A DNA stretch of 64,000 nucleotides from Trematomus loennbergii (lineage: Eukaryota; Chordata; Actinopteri; Perciformes; Nototheniidae), in contig JAAOOA010000098.1 in assembly GCA_012861695.1 (NCBI GenBank), positions 694,431 to 758,430 on the forward strand, read 5' to 3'. Below the pieces are notes generated by a model. The model did no database searches. It worked only from the letters and a program-made list of their open reading frames with translations, and was not told the origin of the DNA. Within the stretch, counting starts at the first letter, position 1; every line of letters starts with the position of its first letter. The position numbers were made by a program, and so were the translations under genes. This document shows, piece by piece, positions 53,917 through 64,000 of this stretch.

Positions 53917-54918
53917 ATGGACCCCCCCCACTCCTTCAGGATGGAGCTGGACAGCATGGACCTCCAGCAGGTTCTGTCCCTCGACCAGATACGTGCCATA
54001 AGGGCCAACAATGACTATGTGGAGAGGCCCGTGGCGCTGGAAACCGGCAACCGGGTCTGGCTTTTTCTATGCCCATGAAGAACGCTACACTCATGGAGTT
54101 TACCCCACTACCCCCAGCCTTCTTCAACCAGGCCCTGCCCGCAGCCAAAGTCAGCAGCAGCACGCTCACTTCGCCCACTTAAGTCGTTCCAGTACCATAA
54201 GCTCTTCCATGTCTCGGACCAGTGCCAACTCAGACCAGCGGCTCCTGGCAGGTTTGACACCGTCTCACTCTGGCCTCGCTTCGGTGGTCCGATCTCAGCC
54301 CAAAGGAGAACTCAAAGCCGATGTTTCCTTCGGTAAAGGCCTGACGGAGGACGAGTCTGAGCTGGGCCTTCACTTGTTCATCTGTGAGCGGTGCGGTCGC
54401 TGTAAGTGCAGAGAGTGCTGCGCGCCCCGCCGCCTGCCCTCCTGTTGGGCCTGCGGGCAGCGCTGCCTGTGCTCGGCTGAAAGCGGGTGGGAGTACGGGA
54501 CCTGCCTGTGCTGCGTTAAAGGCCTCTTCTACCACTGCTCCGCCCAGGACGACGAGGATAACTGCGCCGACCGGCCTTGCTCCTGCGCTCCAGCTCACGC
54601 TTGTTCCCGCTGGAGCACCATGGGGCTGTTAGCGCTATGCCTGCCCTGCCTCTGCTGCTACCCCCCTGCCCGGCTGTGCCTTGCCCTGTGCCAGTGTGCC
54701 ATGACCGCAGCACCCGCCCCGGCTGTAGGTGCAGCAACACCAACACCGTGTGCCGCAAGATCTCCGCTCTAACCCTAACCCGGTCACCCCTCGCTCCGCA
54801 GCAAGGCCCTAGAAAAGCCGTTATGACAGGCCTGGATGGGGGCCTTGAAATCCATTTCCCTAAGCCGTCGCCAAAGCAACGCTGTCGCCAATCAACAATG
54901 CCACAGCTGACATTGTGA
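53917..54918 (+). CDS. spry3: Sprouty homolog 3, single coding exon with two apparent frameshifts
   Basis: Sprouty proteins are palmitoylated, membrane-associated antagonists of receptor tyrosine kinase/Ras-ERK signalling. The N-terminus (MDPPHSFRMELDSMDLQQVL) contains NDYVERP, the conserved tyrosine motif that binds CBL when phosphorylated and is identical in human SPRY3. A Ser-rich stretch (STISSSMSRTSANSDQRLLA) follows. The Cys-rich Sprouty domain runs from about 54,371 (FICERCGRCKC) through RCLCSAES, YGTCLCCVKGLFYHC and DEDNCADRPCSC to RPGCRC and NTNTVCRKIS. SPRY3 is favoured over SPRY1/2/4 by NDYVERP, CCVKGLFYHC, DEDNCAD and NTVCRKIS. Frame changes are needed between about 54,030 and 54,070 and near 54,692-54,703; they cancel. 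ATG 53917 is preferred; ATG 53872 is in frame upstream. The C-terminal tail after RKIS is longer than in human and ends at 54918. Confidence 0.85.
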
Positions 54919-55950
54919 CGACAATGCCATCGTGACCCACCTACCTACATACGGCAAGCCAACCAACCAACTAACCAATCAACTAACCGCAAAGTCTTCA
55001 CCTAATGTACCTTGATTTACTTCATCTCCAGCTCAGGAGGGACCAAAGCTTTACTGTGCCTGTTCATGTTGGAGACGTCAAGCCTAAAAACAAAAAAAAC
55101 CCGAAGAAGAGATAGGTGTTGGGCTTTGCTGGACAGCCCTTCAGCCTTAACCAAGACTTCCTGACAGAAATCTCACATTCTGTGGTTTAATCGGGACATT
55201 AAAATCTATTATTTATTGTTGAACCTCCTTCCTCCCTACCCTCTGCAGAGAGAACGCGCAGAGGCAGGCAATGGACCAAATCAGGAAGGAAAGACGCCTG
55301 CGGCGACGTGTATGTCGATGCCAACAGAGTTTCTGTCCTCTAGAAAAGAGAGTCAGAAGAAGCATGGGAGATTGAGGACTTAGAAACACAATGACTGTCA
55401 GAAAACTCCACAAAAGGTTGAATAAATAAATGTTGTGCCGCAGTGCATATCTTACTGGGACTCTTAGCAAAGCACCGAGGCATAAAGTGAGAACAAAGAC
55501 ACTTGTAACAACAGTTAGACACCAAAAAGGGACCATGCACTGTACGAACTGAGAGTATTTCAATGCTATTAAGCTTATTGTAAAGGAAAAGCACTGTGAG
55601 GTAGATGGACAATGTTTACCCCGGCAGCAAGAGCTGAAAGGGGATTATTTAACCGGAGGGAGGGTGCATTCATTGTCACTAGGCAGCGCGAGCGAGTGTG
55701 TGTTTGTGTGTGTTTGAGTGTGTGTCCTCCTACAGTACAACCTGTGTATGTAGAAGCTGTGTGTATGTTGTTTTGTCAGCAGAAGAAGCCTCCCTTGTCT
55801 TATTTTTAGCAGCGCTGCTTCAGTGGAGCTCTGAGGGTCTGGTCGGGTTTCTGCACTAAGTCAGTCTGTCGCCAACCTCCCTCTCTGACCGACCTCCGTC
55901 ACTGCCCCCCCCCCCCCCCCGCCTCCATCCCTCTCTCCTCACGCCATTTA
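54919..55950 (+). other. spry3: SPRY3 3'UTR (probable)
   Basis: Ordinary non-coding sequence follows the stop. AATAAATAAA at 55,421-55,430 is the first good poly(A) signal. Complex sequence continues to about 55,850, then a run of some 18 C at 55,903-55,920. The true end is not determinable. Confidence 0.45.
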
Positions 55951-57330
55951 ATCCACTTTCCTCCCATCCTAGAACCAAATCCTCTTTTCTCAGAACCATC
56001 TGTGTGTCTCGTTGTAATTCAGGCAGTCAGTTACCTTAATCCAGAATGATCTTACGGTGGGAAAACAGAAGATTTAGTTCTCGACTCACAACACCAATCT
56101 GCCATCATGGACATACAGTAAATCATTTCCAATGCAAGAGTAATGTTGCAAAGGGACAACTTTATTGTACTCAAACTAAAACCAATGTTCCATTTCCAGA
56201 GGATTTTTTAAACTCTCAACTAAACCAAAGTGTTCTCAGGATTGCCAAGATTTAATTCAGGGGCCATATTCACTTCTTCTCTAAAGAACAGTAGGATTTA
56301 GTGTTGCAACAAACAGAATACCCTATATATTAACCATTCCTTTTAAATGAGTCGGAGAACTACGGTTGCCTTCAGGAAATGTAAAACCAAGTATAGATTT
56401 TTCGTCTGAGCTACTGAAGAAAAATGGCGGCCGACCCAGACCACATGAAGATGATATAAAGGGCTCATTGAAGCTAACTGCAACACTTTGTTTCTTAGTT
56501 TCAGGAAATGAACGTGAATTGTTGCCAAACGATCCAGATAAAAGGCTGAGTTAGGAGTAAACAAGTGTGCTTAAGTAAGATTAGCTTAGCTTTTAAGCAT
56601 TACAAACTAGCGTATAAAAGTGTGGGTGTTCTAAGACTTCTAAGCCACTAAGACCTAAGAAAAATCCGTTGCTCCAACTAATATGCCGATAGGAGAAATA
56701 ACAAGTTAAGGAGCTTTAAAATGGTACAACATAAAAATAAATACAATTACAACCTATCCCGACCAGCTATAGCCAGCTGATAAGAGGCGTATTTTCCCCC
56801 ACACACCCTCACATCCCTCCTGCCTCGTCCGTCTCTCCTCTTACGCTTGAGGGCTAAAAGCTCCAGTTCTGGTCCATGGAGAGTGATCAAACAGGCAATT
56901 AGCTTCATGATAGCTCTTAATGGGCCGGAGAAGAATGGAGCGTGGGAGGGGAGTGAAGTGAGGGGACAGGATGAGTGGAGTTGTGGTGTTTGGCAGATGG
57001 ACAGCTGATGGGGAGAGAGGGAGGCTGGCAGGAAGGAGAAAGAGGTCGGATAAAGGGAATGAAAAGAGGATGTTGACGTCGCCAGTAAGACAGGACGGAG
57101 ACCATGCATGCTCGATAAAAATGATATTTTTTAGGTTGAAATTGTCGCTTCTTCTTCAGCACTTCAGGTACACAGTTGAAATGTAATGTAAAGTGTAAAT
57201 GCGACATCAGTGCATGGCTCTTCTAGAAGGACAAGCTGATAAAAACAAACACACAGCGGCAGGTGTTTGCGTGTGTGTGCACATACATGTTTTTAAGCGT
57301 GTGTGTGAGTTTGGATGTATATGGGCTTTT

Positions 57331-57331
<1 letters not shown>
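55951..57331. other. Downstream non-coding stretch, nothing firmly recognised
   Basis: A short island at 56,860-56,935 contains CAATTAGC and TTAATGGG homeobox-type motifs and no repeats. No exon or transposon end that I can support. Confidence 0.4.
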
Positions 57332-57376
<45 letters not shown>

Positions 57377-57383
57377 TGTGTGT

Positions 57384-57447
<64 letters not shown>
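57332..57447 (+). repeat. (TG)n microsatellite
   Basis: About 115 bp of TG with two GTGGTG interruptions. Confidence 0.96.
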
Positions 57448-58040
57448 AGGGTGTGTCACCTATGCAGAGAACAACCCGATTTGTTAAATGTTACTTTGCT
57501 ATATTTTTATATGTAAATATGGGCTATTAACTGTATAACTATTTTTATTCTGCTATATTTTGTTTCTATGAGATTGATATTATTATGGCTGTTTTTCCAT
57601 TTGATTGAAGATGTACTTATTTACTGTCCACTCGTGATCAATTCATGGATTTATGGGTGACCCTGACAGCAAACAAAAACTATAGCATCATTTTATTACC
57701 ACATCCCACATAGCTCAGTATAACGGCTCGGTTTGAACCTATTTGAAACAGAAGCTCTGATCTCTGTTCCTTATCCTGGCCAACTAAACTGATCAGTCAC
57801 AATAGGCCACCTAAATTATAAAAATTCTCAAAAATGACTATTTCTCATTGGTCTAACATCATCAGAAAGTGGGTAAAACAATAAGCATGACTTCATTAAC
57901 AGTGGTAAGACATGTCCCCCCCCCTCCCCCATGTTTCTGTTCCCACTGGATTCACTTTGATGGACAGGTTGGCAAACTGTGGAGGACACACTCAGTTTTA
58001 CTTTGGCTTTTATTATTTTAAATGTTGCAACTTTCTCCAT

Positions 58041-58394
58041 TGGCGCGTTCACACGCAGTACTTTTCCCACTTTAGTTCCGAAATGTTGCGTTCACATCAA
58101 AAAAATCCAGAACTAGAAATTATTCATGAACCTTTTTACCCCCTTTTCAGTCCCTGCTAGTGAGCAGGTACTTTCGTGGGAGGAAAAAGGTTCCTATGTC
58201 TGATTGGCTGGGCGGATTGCAAACCACGCCCCTTTAAAACTCCCAAAAAGTGTTGTGAAGCCGCCATTTTATTATCCTTCGCATTAGCATTATTAGCATT
58301 AGCATTATCCCAGCCCACAAACGCAGAGAGACTAACTTATGGCACAAGTTCTGATGACCTTTGTGGGAAAAGTACTGCGGTGTGAAAGCGCCTA
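58041..58394. mobile_element. DNA-transposon-like element with GGCGC inverted ends, copy 2
   Basis: Reverse-complement match to parts of 21,527-22,173: TACTTTTCCCACTTTAGTTC at the left, GTGGGAAAAGTACTGCGGTG at the right, and the shared GACTAACTTATGGC and CATTAGCATTATTAGCATTA segments between. Shorter than copy 1 by internal deletion. Confidence 0.78.
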
Positions 58395-59407
58395 TTTGTA
58401 TTACTATCTTTTCAAATGATTGGCAAACCAAAAATATTGATCTATGACACCAGGTTGGCATTACGTCCACATTAATGCTGATTTGAAAACAGTTTTCTCC
58501 CATTTTCGAAACTGCAGATGTCAGCTCGTCATGGGAACATTTTTTTTTATATTTCAACAGCGATTTCTCACCTGCATGTTTTATGAATGACACTCCAAAA
58601 GCAGCCATGTGCAGATTGTGTTGGTAACAAACATATTTTTGTGGTGCTTGGGAACAAAAACGTGAACAGAAAACTTTGAATATTATGTTTTTTTCTAATG
58701 TCATGGCGCACACACACACAAACACACACATGGTCGCCACTACATGAGGTGGGATGACTTCGGATCTTGGTGCTTGGGAGACGACTAGAGGAACTTTGAT
58801 TTCTACCGGATGTTTTCTGTCTGAACTGGATGTGTTTACAGAGGAAACTTCACCTTTTTTTAACAACCGATGTTTCATCTGTGTTCAAAGTAGCGTTAAA
58901 ATATTTACCGTGACAATTGTCCAATCATAACCTCTTTATAAAGACATGTTTGAATGTGCTATGGATACACACAGTGTGGCGCAAGCAGTGCATTGTGGGG
59001 TACAAGACACCCTCAAACTATTCTGATTTTAAATTGGAAGATTTGATCAAGAGTTCATTTTTAAGTCGTTTTCTACTGTATTTATCTGAATTGCGTGTCT
59101 TCAGATATTAACATTTCTAAAAGAAGAGGCGGCATAGATTGCAATTAATACATTTAAAAACGCAGTGTTTATCATCAGCACCTGATTTTAAACGTTTCAA
59201 AAGGTCCTGATGAGATGTTAGTGAGGTAGGTTATGGCAGAAGAAAGTTGCATGTGGCATCAAGGAATTAAACAAAATAATGGATTTTTAAAAGAAGGCCA
59301 GCTGTTGCAACTATTACAAGGAATGAGACTTTTTATTTAATTTCTCAAAAGCAAAACACATTTCTTTCATGGCTGTTATTACCCAGGGTGCAACTTGCAC
59401 ACCTAAT
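58395..59407. other. Non-coding stretch, nothing firmly recognised
   Basis: A 214-codon minus-strand open frame spans the transposon and this region but shows no recognisable domain and is treated as chance. No exon seen. Confidence 0.45.
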
Positions 59408-59868
59408 CTCACTTCGGTTAAATGGATTCCTTGCGTCCCTCACTTGCGTCGTTTCTCTGGACTAGTCCTCCCACCAGGGAAGCATGGAGAGACGCAAGGA
59501 AACCACGAGAAGCAGGGAAATGAGTTTTAAGAGCAATGGGGCGTGTTTCCTCCGGAGCGTCACGTGAAGCGACGTCCGTTTGTGATGACGCCGCACAGCT
59601 GATCGTCTGACAGCAGCCAGATCAGTGCATGCGCTGTATCGTCCAATCAGTGAGCGATACACAGTAAGGGGGCGGGGCGAGTGTCTGAGGATTTCACCGG
59701 AGGATGGTCTGGTGGTTCCTCGATTATCGCTCCTCCGTTATCGCTCCTCGTCCTCGGTCCTCCGGCAAAAAATAAGGCCACTGGGACGTACTCAAGATGG
59801 CGCAGACAAATCAACTTCCGGTGATACCGAGCCCGAGGAGCGAGGAAATAAAAAATAACCGAAGTGAG
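59408..59868. mobile_element. CpG-rich MITE-like element with CTCACTTCGGTTA ends
   Basis: The left end is CTCACTTCGGTTA at 59408; the right end is TAACCGAAGTGAG, its exact reverse complement. The interior is CpG-rich, with GATTATCGCTCCTCCGTTAT-type repeats. No clear target duplication. Confidence 0.6.
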
Positions 59869-61832
59869 ACGCACCCTATGCCGTGTGTATCCATAAGTAC
59901 GAATATAGATATTTTATTTCCCAGATCTCCAAACATTTCCAAACGTTCTGATATTCCTTCCTCTGAACCGGAGCTCACGTGGGGAAGCTGTCTGACGCTG
60001 TACGTACGCAGGCTCAACTTCTCCTCTCGTGTCTTAGCAAGCCTTGCTTTTGGTACAAATTGGCATCTTGTATGTTGTAAAAGAATTTAAGGAGAGTATA
60101 TGGAACAAATATATATAGAAATCTATCTAAAATGAATATATTATATATGGAACAATATGCATTTCACACTTTCTGTTTCATTGCTGATAACTGCTTCATG
60201 GTATTTATTTAAATGGTTGCAACAATAGCGGTAACAATAATCACAAGGATGATTTTGGTGAATGAAGTATTTATTTCCAGTGGTCAGAGGAGATGAAGTG
60301 GTGTCTTTTGATTTGGTTGATTTGTTCCTCTCTGTGTGGTGTGGCTGCTGCTATCCTCCTGGCTAAAGATGAACCAATAAAAAGGAGTTTCCAAACAGAA
60401 AACAATGTGTGCGTTGACTGATTTGATATGCACTCGATCCATACAATCACTATTTTTGTCATGCATTCATATACAGATGTAGCACTCCAGATAGGACTCC
60501 ACCCAGCGGATTCCAACCAAAAACCCAGCGTTTACCAGTGGCTGGGAGATTAAAGCCCTCCCACTATTTCCTGAGAGGGCGTTGCCAAATTTCCCCATTT
60601 GTTCAATTGTAAGTGAAAGACATTTTGTTGTGTTTTGGTTGTGAAGAATACAATTTATGCAGGAGATAACCAGTTAATAATAACAAGTTACCCATTACTT
60701 TTGTTTCCCAGTCTACCTCCAAAGCTTCAACATCAACAAGTCATATCTTCTGCTTGTTATTTAGAATATAAGGGGTCAAACACAAGGGTAACCAATGGGT
60801 AAAACAGTCATTTTATCACATCAGAGGCCTAATTGCAAGGAAACATAGATAACAACTTGCTAAATAAACGTTTTCCTTGAAAAATATTTCCTGTGAGTAA
60901 AAAGTGAGCAAAGGTAGTCCATACTGCCAAAACTGTCTCTGAGTTTGCATAGCTAGCACACAGAGAGGGAAAAGCATAGGAAGTTGTCACAAGACTCCAA
61001 AATGGCACTCAATAATCAAAGTGAAAATGTATGTCTGGCGCTTACAAAAACAGGGGCAAGTTTTCTTGCAATTAATTCACAAAATATTTTATCTAACTGT
61101 TATTTTGGTCATTTTACTTTCACAGAGAATCACAAGCGAATATCACGCAGCAAGTTGGATTGTTCTTGGCTTTCAGAAACACAGAGGCTCTGTAGTCCAA
61201 AAATAACTTTTTAACACCAAGGCTGCCCAAACCAGATCCACCCATTTTATTACTTTTTACATAAAAGCCATAGGCATATTACACAACTGTTTACACAGTG
61301 TATTTTCTTTGTCAAATATTTGCATTTTCATATTGCTAATCCATTCTGCTTCAGCCTTAAGACTGTTTCATATTTTGTATTCAATATCAGTCACCCAACG
61401 ATGTGTTAGCAACCTGGACACCTGAAATAACTCCTTCCATCTCACAACTACTTCACTAGGCTAATAACATCTAGACCAAGATATAAGATCTCCACATAGT
61501 CTCCCATGGATCCCCAGTAATTAACCCTTTTTTGTGGATGTAACTCAATTGTTTTTTTGCTGACATTGTAAGAAAAGATAACATCAAGTGTAGTTGATCT
61601 GGGGGAAGTCAAACAACAGTGTTATAGATGAGGCCCCCTGGTACTCCACTCCCTCACTTTCCTCTGTTGGGCCCATAAATAAGTAATCCAGGCTGGGTCA
61701 CACTAATGGCTTCCCAGAGCAGTGGATACAGATGTGTAAGTGTGTGTGTTAGTGAGTGTGTTTTGTGTGATTGTGCATACGAGAGAAAAGAGATGAGGAG
61801 AGGGAGTATTAGAGGAAGATAAGCAAGACGTA
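59869..61832. other. Downstream non-coding stretch, nothing recognised
   Basis: AT-rich, no repeats of note, no exon, RNA gene or transposon end that I can support. Confidence 0.5.
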
Positions 61833-61836
61833 AGTG

Positions 61837-61867
<31 letters not shown>

Positions 61868-61996
61868 TGTGTATGTGCACGTGCAGAATTAAGAGAAAAA
61901 AGCACAACCTTTCTGTTCATCAACTCAAATCAAAGTGCATTAAAGCAGAGCTCTTAGCATCTTCCTCCCTCACACACCTCCCTCTGGGAATCCACC

Positions 61997-62064
<68 letters not shown>

Positions 62065-62068
62065 CACA

Positions 62069-62128
<60 letters not shown>
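61833..62128 (+). repeat. Opposed TG (61,833-61,872) and CA (61,997-62,128) tracts
   Basis: A short interrupted TG run is followed 125 bp later by about 130 bp of CA with ACCAC and AACAC interruptions. Confidence 0.95.
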
Positions 62129-62132
<4 letters not shown>

Positions 62133-62266
62133 TGCTGATGTCCTACATGTACTCCTGTGTACAGTACATAAAGAGCAAATAGAAAGTGCACACATACTGG
62201 AAATGAACACACACTTTCTCTGTCATTTGTGACACTAAAACACTCAGTAGGCTGCGTGTGAGTGTG

Positions 62267-64000
<1,734 letters not shown>

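Noticed and set aside
54230..54758. Minus-strand frames opposite SPRY3
   Set aside because: GC-rich shadow frames; the plus strand carries the Sprouty domain.
58234..58878. 214-codon minus-strand open frame
   Set aside because: It begins in ordinary sequence and ends inside a DNA transposon copy; no recognisable domain or splice structure. Treated as chance.

Overview
This window looks like nuclear DNA from a teleost fish, probably a percomorph (an inference from style, not a placement). The evidence is split genes with GT-AG introns, more than twenty long (CA)n/(TG)n tracts, many small non-autonomous DNA transposons with clear target-site duplications, L2-type LINE tails, and two genes whose proteins resemble vertebrate POF1B and SPRY3. 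There is no bacterial, phage, CRISPR or operon-like content, and almost all long reading frames are microsatellite, minisatellite or transposon read-through.

Layout. 1-15,203: mostly transposon-rich non-coding DNA. It holds a possible TATA promoter and small first exon near 496-590, a PIF/Harbinger-like element (2,719-3,450), a TTAA-flanked MITE swollen by a 37-bp minisatellite (6,997-8,640), a facing pair of LINE 3' ends (9,865-11,290), a hAT-type element (11,548-12,377) and a TTAA MITE (13,893-14,387). 15,204-27,575: POF1B on the plus strand. Ten coding exons encode the conserved coiled-coil part and C-terminus, followed by a separate 3'UTR exon with AATAAA. 27,576-39,400: intergenic, with a piggyBac-like element, a TTAA MITE, a LINE tail, a solo LTR, a 57-bp minisatellite and opposed TG/CA tracts. 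39,400-40,125: a probable 5' non-coding exon of SPRY3. 40,126-53,862: its putative intron, with a Harbinger-like element, a hAT element keeping transposase fragments, and a TTAA MITE. 53,863-54,918: the SPRY3 coding exon, in two shifted frames. 54,919-64,000: SPRY3 3'UTR and downstream non-coding DNA.

The genes. POF1B is an epithelial actin-binding coiled-coil protein of cell junctions. SPRY3 is a membrane-associated inhibitor of receptor tyrosine kinase/ERK signalling. No functional link between them is evident; they are simply neighbours on one strand. Both show single-base frame problems: a phase clash at the last POF1B coding junction and two mutually compensating shifts in SPRY3. Because the conserved residues continue on both sides of each break, assembly error is the simplest explanation, but this cannot be settled from the window.

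The most interesting signals are: (i) three minisatellites that grew inside transposable elements, two of them from transposon protein-coding sequence; (ii) TG-rich splice acceptors through much of POF1B, two of them expanded to full microsatellites abutting the AG; (iii) a hAT derivative that joins a BED-finger remnant directly to the C-terminal dimerisation region; and (iv) a spliced upstream reading frame that overlaps the first ATG of SPRY3.
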